Shown: positions 8,961 to 18,308 of the stretch, in pieces
Layout: each line of letters opens with the position of its first letter
How positions within the stretch are numbered: the first letter of the stretch is position 1
Assembly: GCA_963706755.1 (NCBI GenBank)
Contig: CAVPNH010000016.1
Location: 124,001-188,000 of the forward strand
Direction: 5' to 3'
Length of the DNA stretch: 64,000 bases
Origin: RPQJ01 sp963706755
GTDB lineage: Bacteria > Pseudomonadota > Gammaproteobacteria > Steroidobacterales > Steroidobacteraceae
Position numbers and translations under genes: made by a program
The notes under the pieces: generated by a model
What the model saw: the letters and a program-made list of their open reading frames with translations, nothing else
What the model was told of the DNA's origin: nothing
Database searches by the model: none

Positions 8961-9668
8961 TCATTCTCCACGGAGTGCGCGTCGTTGTCGGCCGTCGTCG
9001 TCAAAATTGGCGGGATCGAGCCAGGCCCGGAACGCAGTCTCGCGCGCCGGCCACTCGCTGTCGATGATCGAGTACCACGCCGTGTCGCGGTTGCGGCCCT
9101 TGTAGACCGCGGCCTGGTGGAAGACGCCCTCGAAACGGAAGCCGAGCCTTTCCGCCGCGCGACGCGAGGCGGCGTTGAGCGCGTCGCACTTCCACTCGTA
9201 GCGGCGGTAACCGAGTTCGAACGCGTGCTTCATCATGAGGTACATCGCCTCGGTGGCCGCGCGCGTCCGCTGCAGCAGGGGCGAGAACGCGAGGTGACCC
9301 ACCTCGATGACCCCGTGCGTCGTGTCGATGCGCAGGTAGGACGCGAGGCCCGCGGCCCGTCCGGTTTCGGCATCGACGATCGCGTAGAAGAGCGGATCCA
9401 GCGAGTCTTCGCGCGCCTCGAGCCAGGCCGTGAACTCCTCGAGGCTCGCGAATGGACCGCTGAAGAGGTAGGTCCACATGCGGCCTGCGTGGTCCAGCGA
9501 ATTCGCCGCATGCAGGTCCGCGGCGTGGCGTCCCGCATCGAGCGGCTCGAGCCGGCAATAACAGCCCTCCAGGACCGTGTGCTGCGGACGCTCGGGCGGA
9601 CGCCAGCCGGGCAGGGCCGGACCGATCGGCTGGTCCCGGGAATTCGTATCCGTTTCCGGATCCTTCAT
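8961..9668 (-). CDS. GNAT-family N-acetyltransferase (RimJ/RimL-like)
   Basis: 235-aa protein with the GNAT fold of the RimJ/RimL group. CoA-pocket region IEVGHLAFSPLLQRTRAATEA carries the R-T-R-A-A loop around residues 140-155, and NAASRRAAERLGFRFEGVF near 185-200 is the classic helix-strand signature. The substrate cannot be inferred; relatives modify protein N-termini or small amines. It sits 4 bp from the ABC transporter gene upstream and its stop is just before the patatin-like start, so the three may be cotranscribed on the minus strand. Confidence 0.85.
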   Translation of the reverse strand: MKDPETDTNSRDQPIGPALPGWRPPERPQHTVLEGCYCRLEPLDAGRHAADLHAANSLDHAGRMWTYLFSGPFASLEEFTAWLEAREDSLDPLFYAIVDAETGRAAGLASYLRIDTTHGVIEVGHLAFSPLLQRTRAATEAMYLMMKHAFELGYRRYEWKCDALNAASRRAAERLGFRFEGVFHQAAVYKGRNRDTAWYSIIDSEWPARETAFRAWLDPANFDDDGRQRRALRGE

Positions 9669-9671
9669 GGG

Positions 9672-11471
9672 CTACCGGGCCGCCGCGGCGGCGGCCGGTG
9701 CGTCCGTGAACTGCAGCGCCGCGAGGCGGCCGTAGAGTTCGTTGCTGCGGACGAGTTCACCGTGCGTGCCCTGCGCGACGATGCGGCCGTGGTCCATGAC
9801 CACGATGCGATCGGCCTGCAGCACGGTGGCGAGGCGATGGGCGATGACGATCGTGGTGCGGCCGCGCATCAGCCGGTCGAGCGCGGCCTGCACGAAGCGC
9901 TCGCTCTCGGCATCGAGCGCGCTCGTCGCCTCGTCGAGCAGCAGTATCGGCGGGTCGCGCAGGATGGCGCGCGCGATCGCGATGCGCTGCCGCTGGCCAC
10001 CGGAGAGGCGCGTCCCGCGCTCGCCGAGGAAGGTCTCGAAACCCTGCGGCAGGCGGCCGATGAACTCGCCGGCCGCCGCCGCGTCCGCGGCTGCTTCGAC
10101 TTCCGCGTCGCTCGCGTCGGGGCGGCCGTAGCGGATGTTCTCGCGCGCACTCGTCGCGAACAGCACCGTGTCCTGCGGCACGAGGCCGATGCGGCGGCGC
10201 ACCTGCCCGGGGTCGGCCGTCGCGACGTCCACGCCGTCGATCCGGATTCGCCCTGAGGACGGGTCGTAGAAGCGCAGCAGCAGCTGGAACGTCGTGCTCT
10301 TGCCGGCGCCCGACGGGCCGACGAAGGCCACGGTCTCGCCGGGCTGGATCTCGAGGTCGAAGTCGGCGAGCGCCGGCGACTCTGGACGGGACGGGTAGTG
10401 AAAGGTCACGTGCTCGAAACGGATCGCGCCGCGGCCCGGCGTCGGCAGCGCAACGGGATGCGGCGGGGCGACGATCGAAGGCACGGCGCGCTGCAGCTCG
10501 ACCAGGCGTTCCATGGCGCCCGCCGCCCGCTGCACTTCGCCCCACATCTCGCTCAGCGACGCCGCGGCGACCGCGACGTAGACCGCGTAGAGCAGGAACT
10601 GCCCGAGCTGCCCGCCGGTCATCTCGCCGCGGATCACCGCGTGCGCTCCCAGCCACAGCACGAAGGTGATTGCGCCGAACACGACCGTGATCCCGATCGC
10701 GGTCAGCGTCGAGCGGGTCTTGGTGCGGCTTACCGCGGCACCGAAGGATTTCTCGACCGCCGCGTCGAAGCGCAGCGCATTCAGGTCCTCGAGCGTGTAG
10801 GCCTGTACGGTCTGGATGGCATTCAGGGTCTCGTCGGCGATGCTGCTCGTGTCCGCGATCCGGTCCTGCGACGCCCGCGACAGCCTGCGGACGCGGCGGC
10901 CGAGCACTACGAGCGGCACGAGGACGATCGGCACGAGCCCCACGATCATGGCGGTGAGCCGGGGACTCGTGATCGCGAGCATCACGAGGCTGCCGGCAAG
11001 CGAGATCGCGGAGCGCAGCGTGATCGAGAGGTTCACCCCGGCGATCGACTGCACGAGGGTCGTGTCGGCGGTGAGGCGCGAGAGCACCTCGCCGATCCGC
11101 GTCACTTCGAAGAACGCCGGGTCCATGCGGATCACGCGGGAGTACACGGCCGCGCGCAGGTCGGCGACCACGCGTTCCCCGAGCCACGTGACCAGGTAGA
11201 AGCGGAGCGCGCTGAACACGCCGAGCACGCCTGCGGCCGCCATGAACGCGAGAAAATACCGGTTGATCGTGTCGCTGCTGCCCGCAGCGAGTCCCTGGTC
11301 GATCAGGTGGCGGAGCGCGAGCGGCAGGGCCAGCATCGCGCCCGCCGCAACCAGCAGCGCCGCGAGCGCCAGGAACATGACGCCCCGGTGTGGCCGCAGG
11401 TACGGCAGCAGCGCCCGCAACGGCTTGAGCGAGCGGCTCTTGGGACGGTCGGGGGCGGCAGCGTCGGTCAT
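9672..11471 (-). CDS. ABC transporter, fused permease and ATPase (MsbA-like exporter half-transporter)
   Basis: 599-aa half-transporter. The N-terminal ~310 residues hold six membrane helices (first two at ~35-55 and ~75-95). The ATPase domain has Walker A GPSGAGKST (~380), Q-loop GLVPQDTVLF, signature LSGGQRQRIAIARA (~490), Walker B ILLLDEATSALD (~515) and the H-loop in IVIAHRLATV. Family members move lipids or drugs as homodimers; the cargo here is unknown. There is no lpxK or similar neighbour to mark it as MsbA proper. The gene is intact and opens toward a divergent alpha/beta hydrolase, so 11472-11602 must hold back-to-back promoters. Confidence 0.9.
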   Translation of the reverse strand: MTDAAAPDRPKSRSLKPLRALLPYLRPHRGVMFLALAALLVAAGAMLALPLALRHLIDQGLAAGSSDTINRYFLAFMAAAGVLGVFSALRFYLVTWLGERVVADLRAAVYSRVIRMDPAFFEVTRIGEVLSRLTADTTLVQSIAGVNLSITLRSAISLAGSLVMLAITSPRLTAMIVGLVPIVLVPLVVLGRRVRRLSRASQDRIADTSSIADETLNAIQTVQAYTLEDLNALRFDAAVEKSFGAAVSRTKTRSTLTAIGITVVFGAITFVLWLGAHAVIRGEMTGGQLGQFLLYAVYVAVAAASLSEMWGEVQRAAGAMERLVELQRAVPSIVAPPHPVALPTPGRGAIRFEHVTFHYPSRPESPALADFDLEIQPGETVAFVGPSGAGKSTTFQLLLRFYDPSSGRIRIDGVDVATADPGQVRRRIGLVPQDTVLFATSARENIRYGRPDASDAEVEAAADAAAAGEFIGRLPQGFETFLGERGTRLSGGQRQRIAIARAILRDPPILLLDEATSALDAESERFVQAALDRLMRGRTTIVIAHRLATVLQADRIVVMDHGRIVAQGTHGELVRSNELYGRLAALQFTDAPAAAAAAR

Positions 11472-11602
11472 GAGAGGTCGTCAGTATGCCTCAGCGGTGC
11501 AGGGCGGAGCGGCCGGCCTGCCGTGGCCCCGGGCGGCGGCTCGATGGAGTGCTGGCATCCATCGCGCGATGCTGAGAGCATGCGCAACTTCCCGGAGGGG
11601 CA

Positions 11603-12502
11603 GTGATCATGACCGCGATACGCGCGAACGGCATCACGCTCGAGTACGAGTCGCTGGGCGACCCGTCCGCCCCCGTCGTGCTGCTGATCATGGGCCTCGG
11701 CATGCAGCTGGTCGCGTGGCCGGACGCGTTCTGCGAGCGGCTGGTGCAGCAGGGGTTTCGTGTCATTCGCTTCGACAATCGCGACATCGGCCTGTCGCAG
11801 AAGTTCGACGAGCTTGGGGTCCCGCGGATCGCCCGCGCGATCGTGCGCACGCTGCTCGGCCTGCGCGTCCGGGCTCCCTACGACCTCGACGACATGGTCC
11901 GGGACACGGTCGGCCTCATGGACGCACTCGCCATACCCTCGGCGCACGTGGTCGGCGTCTCGATGGGCGGCATGATCGGGCAACTGGTCGCGGCGCACTG
12001 CCCGGACAGGGTCCTGTCGCTCACGTCGATCATGTCCACGACCGGCGCGCGCCACCTGCCACAGCCGTCCGCGAGGACCCGCCGCGAGCTCATGCACCGG
12101 CCGGCGGATCCGACCAGCGTGGACTCGATCGTCGAGAACTACGAACGTCTGTTTCGTGTCATCAGCAGTCCCGGTTACCCGGTCCCGCCGGAGGAATTCC
12201 GGGCGCGCATCCGCCGGGCCGTGGAGCGGAGCTATCACCCGGCCGGGTTCCTGCGGCAACTGGGCGCGATCCTCGCGAGCGGCGACCGCAGCGCCGTGCT
12301 CGGCAGGATCACCTGTCCGACGCTCGTCATCCACGGCAAGGCCGACAAGCTGGTGCCCTATGCGGGCGGGGTGGACACCGCCTGCAAGATCCGGGATGCA
12401 AAGCTCGTGCTGCTCGACGGCTTCGGGCACGATTTCCCCCCGCAGCTCTACGAGCGGTTTGCCCGGATGATCGCGGCGCACGCGACGGAAGCCCGGGCCT
12501 GA
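11603..12502 (+). CDS. Alpha/beta hydrolase
   Basis: 299-aa alpha/beta hydrolase. The oxyanion region is LLIMGLGMQLVAWP, the nucleophile elbow GVSMGGM (Ser ~120), the acid loop HGKADKLVP, and the catalytic His is in DGFGHD. FDNRDIGLSQ after strand 3 is typical of the group containing aclacinomycin methylesterase RdmC and related esterases. Two starts are possible: GTG at 11603, 4 nt after GGAGG, or ATG at 11609, 10 nt after it. No signal peptide, so cytoplasmic. Substrate unknown. It is followed by an aldehyde dehydrogenase on the same strand after ~97 bp. Confidence 0.85.
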   Translation: MIMTAIRANGITLEYESLGDPSAPVVLLIMGLGMQLVAWPDAFCERLVQQGFRVIRFDNRDIGLSQKFDELGVPRIARAIVRTLLGLRVRAPYDLDDMVRDTVGLMDALAIPSAHVVGVSMGGMIGQLVAAHCPDRVLSLTSIMSTTGARHLPQPSARTRRELMHRPADPTSVDSIVENYERLFRVISSPGYPVPPEEFRARIRRAVERSYHPAGFLRQLGAILASGDRSAVLGRITCPTLVIHGKADKLVPYAGGVDTACKIRDAKLVLLDGFGHDFPPQLYERFARMIAAHATEARA

Positions 12503-12598
12503 GCCTCCATTCCCCCCTCGCCGGAATTCCCCGGGAACCCGTCGCGCTGGGATAAAATTCGCGGTCACGATCGCAGCCCGAGTAGCAGGAGACCGACC

Positions 12599-14053
12599 AT
12601 GCGCGACTATCGAAAGTTCTACATCGACGGCCAGTGGGTCGACCCGGCAAAGCCGCAGACCCTCGACGTCGTGAATCCCGCCACCGAGGGCGTGGCTGGC
12701 GTCATCTCGCTAGGCACGCGCGCCGACGTGGATCGAGCGGTCGCGGCGGCAAAGCGTGCGTTCGAGACCTTCTCGCGCACGACGCGCGAGGAACGCATGG
12801 CACTCCTCGAGCGCATCATCGCCGCGTACCAGAATCGCCTCGCCGACATGGCGCAGGCGATCTCCGAGGAAATGGGTGCCCCGCTCGCCACGGTCGCGAC
12901 ACCGCAGCAGGCGCCGGCGGGCCTGGGGCACTTCATGGTCGCGCTCGGGGTCCTGAAGGACTTCGAGTTCGAGAAGATGCAGGGCACGACGAAGGTCGTG
13001 CGCGAGCCGGTCGGCGTGTGCGGCCTCATCACGCCGTGGAACTGGCCCGCGAACCAGATCGCCTGCAAGGTCGCCCCGGCGCTGGCGGCGGGCTGCACCA
13101 TGGTGCTCAAGCCCTCCGAGATCGCGCCCCTGTCGGGCCACGTGTTCGCCGAGATCCTGCACGAAGCCGGCGTGCCGCCAGGCGTGTTCAATCTCGTGGA
13201 CGGCGACGGCCCGACCGTCGGCGCGGCGCTCTCGGCGCACCCCGACATCGACATGGTGTCGTTCACGGGCTCGACGCGCGCTGGTATCCTCGTGGACAAG
13301 GCGGCGGCCGACACCGTCAAGAAGGTGTCGCTCGAGCTCGGCGGCAAGTCGCCGAACGTCATCCTGGACGGTGCTCCCCTCGAGCAGGCGGTCGGCCACG
13401 GCGTGCTGGTGATGATGAACAACACCGGCCAGAGCTGTAATGCGCCCTCGCGCATGCTCGTGCCGCGCAAGCACCTCGCCAAGGTGGAGGCGATCGCGGC
13501 CGCGGCCGCTGCGACGGTGGTCACCGGCGACCCGGCCGACCCCAAGACCGGCATGGGTCCGCAATCGAGCGAGACCCAGTGGCGCAAGGTCCAGGGCCTG
13601 ATCGAGCAGGGTATCAAGGAAGGCGCGAAGGTCGTGTGCGGCGGGCCCGGCCGGCCCGCAGGTCTGTCGAAGGGCTACTACACGAAGCCCACGGTCTTCA
13701 GCAACGTCACGAACGACATGACGATCGCCCGCGAGGAGATCTTCGGGCCGGTGCTGTGCATCCTGCCGTACGACACCGAGGAAGAGGCGATCCGCGTCGC
13801 GAACGACACGCCCTACGGGCTCTCGGCCTACGTGTTCGGCGACACGCACGAGCACGCCAGCAAGGTGGGCTCGCGGATGCGGGCCGGCAACGTACACATC
13901 AATGGCGCGAGCCTCGACATCGCCGGCTCCTTCGGCGGCTACAAGCAGTCCGGCCTCGGCCGTGAGTGGGGCGCGTTCGGCTTCGAGGAATTTCTCGAGA
14001 CCAAGTCCGTGTTCGGCGCGGACCCGAGCGCGAAGGCGGGCGGCGTTTTCTGA
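12599..14053 (+). CDS. NAD(P)-dependent aldehyde dehydrogenase family protein
   Basis: 484-aa soluble oxidoreductase of the aldehyde dehydrogenase superfamily. Visible motifs are TPWNWPANQIACKVAPALAAG (cofactor site), VSFTGSTRAG (Rossmann glycine loop), VSLELGGKSPN (catalytic Glu ~246), NNTGQSCNAPSRM (catalytic Cys ~280) and EEIFGPVLCILPYD. The nucleophile context differs from GQxCxA betaine aldehyde dehydrogenases, and the substrate cannot be fixed. ATG at 12599 has an AGGAGA ribosome site 7 nt upstream. Intact and full length. Confidence 0.92.
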   Translation: MRDYRKFYIDGQWVDPAKPQTLDVVNPATEGVAGVISLGTRADVDRAVAAAKRAFETFSRTTREERMALLERIIAAYQNRLADMAQAISEEMGAPLATVATPQQAPAGLGHFMVALGVLKDFEFEKMQGTTKVVREPVGVCGLITPWNWPANQIACKVAPALAAGCTMVLKPSEIAPLSGHVFAEILHEAGVPPGVFNLVDGDGPTVGAALSAHPDIDMVSFTGSTRAGILVDKAAADTVKKVSLELGGKSPNVILDGAPLEQAVGHGVLVMMNNTGQSCNAPSRMLVPRKHLAKVEAIAAAAAATVVTGDPADPKTGMGPQSSETQWRKVQGLIEQGIKEGAKVVCGGPGRPAGLSKGYYTKPTVFSNVTNDMTIAREEIFGPVLCILPYDTEEEAIRVANDTPYGLSAYVFGDTHEHASKVGSRMRAGNVHINGASLDIAGSFGGYKQSGLGREWGAFGFEEFLETKSVFGADPSAKAGGVF

Positions 14054-14128
14054 CCCGGCGCGGCTGACTGGAAGAGGGCGTGGCGTCGCATTGCGGCGCT
14101 GCGGCTTCGAGCCTGGGTGTCTGGCCGC

Positions 14129-14548
14129 TCAGTCGGCTTCGTGCGCCGTCAAGAACATCGACCTCTCAAGTGCCGTGAAGAAGTCTTGATAGGGCTTGGG
14201 GTCGTCCACGGCCAATTGCTCATTCTCAAGGTTGGCCCGCACGAGCATTTGCGAGCTGCCGCGGGGCTGCACAACGACGGTAATCCGCAACTGATACCCG
14301 GACAGCTTGGTCGCAGTCACCGCGCCGAGGTCGAGGTCCGCCTTGTCCAGCACAAAGCTGAGATCCTGCAGGGTCGCGATCACCGACCGCAGCGTCTGTT
14401 CCTTGTTGGCCGTATCGAACGCCCGCTGCTGGTAGCTTCGCAACTGCACGGCGCTCTCGTCCGTCCCCATGATTTGCTGCGTTGAAGAGACGCACCCGCA
14501 CAGCAGGACCGCGACCAACATGACCAGCCATCGAAATCGAACACTCAT
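14129..14548 (-). CDS. Small lipoprotein, paralogue of the upstream gene
   Basis: 139-aa protein with a lipoprotein signal (MSVRFRWLVMLVAVLLCGC, Cys19). I recognise no named family. It shares order and motifs with the preceding gene: QQRAF... ATLQDLSFVLDKADLDLGAVTATK matches QTRTI... GVLQDLGFNIDESETRLGVIIASK there, and DDPKPYQDFFTALERSMFL matches EDPKIYKQFFDRLSKSIFL. It lacks the acidic insert of its neighbour. The ATG overlaps the neighbour's TAA, so the pair is a tandem duplication cotranscribed as one unit. Confidence 0.8.
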   Translation of the reverse strand: MSVRFRWLVMLVAVLLCGCVSSTQQIMGTDESAVQLRSYQQRAFDTANKEQTLRSVIATLQDLSFVLDKADLDLGAVTATKLSGYQLRITVVVQPRGSSQMLVRANLENEQLAVDDPKPYQDFFTALERSMFLTAHEAD

Positions 14549-15177
14549 TAGTTGGCCTGCAGTTCAAGGAAGATGCTCTTCGACAGGCGGTCGAAGAACT
14601 GCTTGTAGATCTTCGGGTCCTCGATCGACTCCTTGTGGGAGAGGTTGCCGTCGGAGTTCCATACCAGTCGCTGGATCGTGACGCGGAGGACCTGCGCATC
14701 CTGGCGGGGTTGACCGGACGAGTCGAGGGCCGGCCGCGTCACGATGCAAACACGGATCTTCTGCGTGACGTCGATGGCGACATCCTCATCCTCGTCGTCA
14801 TCCCCATCCCAGCCAAACAAGGCGTCCAATATCGCGTCGACTGCGGCGTCGACTATGGCGTCGAATATTGCGTCCCCCAGAGCATCGCCGAGGTCCAGCG
14901 CTGAACGCTCCTTGGACGCGATGATGACGCCGAGCCGCGTTTCGCTCTCGTCGATGTTGAAGCCGAGGTCCTGCAGTACGCCGACGGAGGCCATAAGCAG
15001 CGCCTTTTCGTCGATCCCCTCAATCGTTCGTGTCTGAAGCTGCCGCAGCTTCAACGAGTCCGGCGACAGCTGCATGGACGTGTCGGGGACGGTTTCACAG
15101 CCCGCCACGAGCAGGAAGCACAGCGCAATGAATGCGGCGCTTGTCAACCCAACCAGGTTGCCCCGGGGTGCGCTCAT
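14548..15177 (-). CDS. Lipoprotein with acidic, Asp/Ala-rich amphipathic insert
   Basis: 209-aa lipoprotein: signal MSAPRG... ending LLVAGC (lipobox Cys ~27). The start chosen at 15177 gives the proper signal; an upstream ATG at 15231 would add an unlikely leader. Residues ~95-135 are a short-period repeat (GDAIFDAIVDAAVDAILDAL) followed by the acidic run GWDGDDDEDEDVAID. The rest parallels the downstream paralogue, as described there. The repeated hydrophobic/Asp pattern suggests an amphipathic helix that packs on a membrane or partner. No function is assigned. Confidence 0.8.
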   Translation of the reverse strand: MSAPRGNLVGLTSAAFIALCFLLVAGCETVPDTSMQLSPDSLKLRQLQTRTIEGIDEKALLMASVGVLQDLGFNIDESETRLGVIIASKERSALDLGDALGDAIFDAIVDAAVDAILDALFGWDGDDDEDEDVAIDVTQKIRVCIVTRPALDSSGQPRQDAQVLRVTIQRLVWNSDGNLSHKESIEDPKIYKQFFDRLSKSIFLELQAN

Positions 15178-15227
15178 GTTGTGGTCGTTCCCGGCGGAAT
15201 GACATGAGGCTACTCTCGCGGCCGCCC

Positions 15228-15479
15228 TCACATACTACGTACCAACCGAAAGCCGGCTATTCGGCCGGTACCCGGCGAGAACGCGACTGTCTCCGTCCAG
15301 GACCAACCAAGGCTCGTGGCCCCGCTGGCGTCGAAAAGCAAGTGCTTGAGGGGGATCCACGAGAGATAGCCTGAAGCCCATCCAACCACCGGGCCAAGGA
15401 CGATGTGCCAACCGAGTGCCCGACGGCACACTGCAATCGCGGCTTCGATCAGCAGCGCCGCGAGGATTGCACCCTTCAC
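15228..15479 (-). CDS. Possible small membrane protein
   Basis: An 83-aa frame from GTG 15479 begins VKGAILAALLIEAAIAVCRR, continues through ALGWHIVLGPVVGWASGYLSWIPL, and then becomes polar. Two hydrophobic segments suggest a small inner-membrane protein. I see no good ribosome site and no family match. The frame stays open further upstream into the amidase 3' region, which lowers confidence. It is the only candidate in 15232-15549. Confidence 0.3.
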   Translation of the reverse strand: MKGAILAALLIEAAIAVCRRALGWHIVLGPVVGWASGYLSWIPLKHLLFDASGATSLGWSWTETVAFSPGTGRIAGFRLVRSM

Positions 15480-15549
15480 ACGCGACGCTGCGCTCGCCTC
15501 GCCGCAGTAGAGCTGTGTTTCAGGGGATCGGAGACGAACCCTTCTACGC

Positions 15550-17040
15550 TTACGCCGCCGAAACCGGAGGCCGCCGGCCCGCCCAGGGTCGCGCCTCTTC
15601 CAGCTGCCAGGCGAGTTCGAGCAGTGTGCGCTCGTCCCCGGCGCGGGCGGCGAAGTGACTGCCGATCGGCAGGCCGGACTTCGACCAGTTGAGGGGCACC
15701 GACATCGCAGGCTGGCCGCTCGCGTTCTGCACCGGCGTGAACCCGACAAAGCCCATCAGGCGCTCGAGACTGGTCTGGAACGGAACGTCCGAACCCAGCC
15801 AGCCGATGCGCGGGGGCAGCTGGGCGAGCGTTGGTGTGAGCAGAACGTCGTGCCTCGTGAAGAACTCTTCGCAGGTCGCCACCGACGCGCGCAGCGTCGC
15901 CACGGCGGCGTCGAAGCCCGCGCGATGCTCGAGGAAATACCGGCGCAGCCCGAGCGTCCACGGCTCGAGGTCCTGGTCGGTGACCGGGCGCCCCAGCGCT
16001 GCCTCGAGTCCGTCGGCGACTCTCGCCGCGTTGAACGCCCAGTAGATCGAGAAGGCGTCCATGAACGCGCGCTTGGCGAGCGCCATCGGTGCCGGCTCCA
16101 CCGTGTGACCAAGCGACTCGAGCAGGCGGGCCGTGTCCTGCGTGGCCGCCACGACGTCCGGGTCCACGGGCAAGCCGCTCAGTGTCTCGAGGTCCAGCGC
16201 GATTCGCAGGCGGCGCGGTTTCGTGCGTTCGATCATCCCGAGCGGAGCGAACACCCGGTCCGCGCCGCTGCGCTCCGTCACTGCGAGCCACTGCGCGCTG
16301 TCGCGCACCGTGATCGTCACCGCATGGCTGATGGAAATGTCCACCGGCCCGATCGGTCGGCCGAGCGGCACGGCGCGGCCCCGCGATGGCTTGAGCCCGA
16401 ACACGCCGCAGCAGGACGCGGGGACGCGGATCGATCCGCCGCCGTCGGTCGCATGGGCAGCCGGCACGACCCGCGCCGCCACCAGCGCCGCCGCGCCTCC
16501 CGAGGAACCGCCGGTGCTGTGGTCCGTGTTCCACGGGTTGCGTGACGGCCCACCGAAGATCGGCTCGGTGGTGCTCGTGAGCCCGAACTCGGGCGTGGCG
16601 CTCTTGCCGAGGAAGACGAGCCCCGATTTCTCGAGCGCGTCCACGTAGGGCCCCTGGCCGGTGGCGGGCGACTTGCCGAAGGATCGCGAGCCGGCATGCG
16701 TGGGCAGCCCGCGCACGTCGTCGAGGTCCTTGATGAACGTGGGCACTCCTGCGAAGGGTCCCGCGACGGGGTCCCGCGCAGTTTCCCGCGCACGACCGAA
16801 TGCCTCTGTGACGATGGCGTTCAAGCGCGGCTCGACGGCTTCCGCCCGTCCGATGGCGGCGTTCACCGCCCGGGGCGCGGTCGTGCGGCCGTTGCGGATC
16901 GCCTCCGCGGTGCCCACGGCGTCGGGCCCCGCGAGACTCTCGGCGGCAGCCTCGCGCGTCGCGCAAGCGGCAAGCGGGCCCGACGCAGCCACGAGCAGGG
17001 CAGCCTTGAGCAGCTGGCGGCGTCGAAGATCTTCGTCCAT
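15550..17040 (-). CDS. Exported amidase (amidase-signature family)
   Basis: 496-aa amidase-signature hydrolase using a Ser-cisSer-Lys triad. The Lys is in TFIKDLDDVRG, and the signature GGSSGGAAALVAARVVPAAH with DGGGSIRVPASCCGVFGLKP holds both serines. The N-terminus RRRQLLKAALLVAASGPLAAC looks like an export signal with a twin-arginine-like start and a lipobox Cys (~26), so it is probably periplasmic or membrane-tethered. Amidases of this group hydrolyse aryl or acyl amides; the substrate is not predictable. Intact, usual length. It is divergent from the acyl-CoA dehydrogenase, with promoters in the ~120-bp gap. Confidence 0.88.
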   Translation of the reverse strand: MDEDLRRRQLLKAALLVAASGPLAACATREAAAESLAGPDAVGTAEAIRNGRTTAPRAVNAAIGRAEAVEPRLNAIVTEAFGRARETARDPVAGPFAGVPTFIKDLDDVRGLPTHAGSRSFGKSPATGQGPYVDALEKSGLVFLGKSATPEFGLTSTTEPIFGGPSRNPWNTDHSTGGSSGGAAALVAARVVPAAHATDGGGSIRVPASCCGVFGLKPSRGRAVPLGRPIGPVDISISHAVTITVRDSAQWLAVTERSGADRVFAPLGMIERTKPRRLRIALDLETLSGLPVDPDVVAATQDTARLLESLGHTVEPAPMALAKRAFMDAFSIYWAFNAARVADGLEAALGRPVTDQDLEPWTLGLRRYFLEHRAGFDAAVATLRASVATCEEFFTRHDVLLTPTLAQLPPRIGWLGSDVPFQTSLERLMGFVGFTPVQNASGQPAMSVPLNWSKSGLPIGSHFAARAGDERTLLELAWQLEEARPWAGRRPPVSAA

Positions 17041-17162
17041 GCGCGTTTCCCCTCTTGCCCCGGCCCTCGGGGCCGCGTTCAGTCGCTGAAACGTAGCGGG
17101 CTCTGGACAAGAATGCCAGTTTCACGCTGTCATGACCGAATGTGCACGCGCGGGAGCGAACC

Positions 17163-18308
17163 TTGACCGACTACCGATCACCCTGGATGGATGACGAGCT
17201 CGAGATGTTCCGCGACGCGGCCCGGCGTTTCGTCGAGAACGAAATCGTGCCGCACGACGCGCGGTGGCGCGAGCAGCACCACGTGGACCGCGAGATCTGG
17301 GACAAGGCGGGGGAGGTGGGGCTCCTGTGCACGGACATCCCGGCGGAGTACGGCGGGGTCGGCGGCGACGCGCGCCACGAGGCGGTCGTGGCCGAGGAAA
17401 TGGGTGACCACGGCATCACGAGTTTCGGCCACACCGTGCACAGCATCACGGCCCACTACGTTCTGAACCACGGCACGGAGGAGCAGAAGCATCGCTGGCT
17501 GCCGCGCATGGCCACGGGCGAGCTCGTGGGCGCCATCGCCATGACCGAGCCCGGGGCAGGCTCGGACCTGCAGGCCGTCAAGGCTCGCGCGGTGCGTGAC
17601 GGCGACGGGTACGTGCTGAACGGCTCCAAGACCTTCATCTCGAACGGGCTGCACGCGGGCCTGGTCGGCGTGGTCGCGAGGACGGACCCGGCCGCCGGCT
17701 CGAAAGGCATCTCGATCATCATGGTCGAGACCAGGGACCGGCCCGGCTATCGCGTCGGCCGGGTGCTGGACAAGATCGGGCAGAACGGCTGGGACACGGC
17801 CGAGATGTTCTTCGACGACTGTCGCGTGCCTGCGGACTGCCTGCTCGGCCCGGTCGAAGGGCAGGGCTTCGTCCAGCTCATGCGCGACCTTCCCTACGAG
17901 CGCACGCTGCTCTCGGTCGGCGGCGTGGCCGCCATGGAGTACGCGCTCAGGCTCACCACCGACTACGCGCGATCGCGCAGGCTCTTCGGCCAGGCGCTGC
18001 TCGAGATGCAGAACACCCGCTTCAAGCTGGCCGAGGTGAAGTCGCAGGTGCACGTGGCACGGCTGTTCGTCGACGACTGCATCCGCCGGCTCGCGGAGGG
18101 CCGGCTGGACACGGTCACTGCTTCGATGGCGAAGCTCTGGATCACCGAGACCCAGTGCAAGGTGATGGACGAGTGCCTGCAGCTCTTCGGCGGATACGGA
18201 TACACCATCGAGTACCCGATCGCGAAGCTGTACGTGGACTCGCGCGTGCAGCGCATCTACGGCGGCGCGAGCGAAGTGATGAAGGAAATCGTGGCGAGAT
18301 CGCTGTGA
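17163..18308 (+). CDS. Acyl-CoA dehydrogenase
   Basis: FAD-dependent acyl-CoA dehydrogenase, ~381 aa from the TTG at 17163, which has GGGAG 6-8 nt upstream; a GTG at 17142 is in frame but lacks a ribosome site. The flavin/substrate signature AMTEPGAGSDLQAVKARA and the C-terminal CMDECLQLFGGYGYTIEYPIAKLYVDSR region with IYGGASEVMKEIVARSL mark the family. Glu in YGGASE fits the FadE/isovaleryl-type placement. It is translationally coupled (TGATG) to a CoA-transferase, suggesting that the pair activates and oxidises one particular acyl chain. Confidence 0.92.
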   Translation: MTDYRSPWMDDELEMFRDAARRFVENEIVPHDARWREQHHVDREIWDKAGEVGLLCTDIPAEYGGVGGDARHEAVVAEEMGDHGITSFGHTVHSITAHYVLNHGTEEQKHRWLPRMATGELVGAIAMTEPGAGSDLQAVKARAVRDGDGYVLNGSKTFISNGLHAGLVGVVARTDPAAGSKGISIIMVETRDRPGYRVGRVLDKIGQNGWDTAEMFFDDCRVPADCLLGPVEGQGFVQLMRDLPYERTLLSVGGVAAMEYALRLTTDYARSRRLFGQALLEMQNTRFKLAEVKSQVHVARLFVDDCIRRLAEGRLDTVTASMAKLWITETQCKVMDECLQLFGGYGYTIEYPIAKLYVDSRVQRIYGGASEVMKEIVARSL

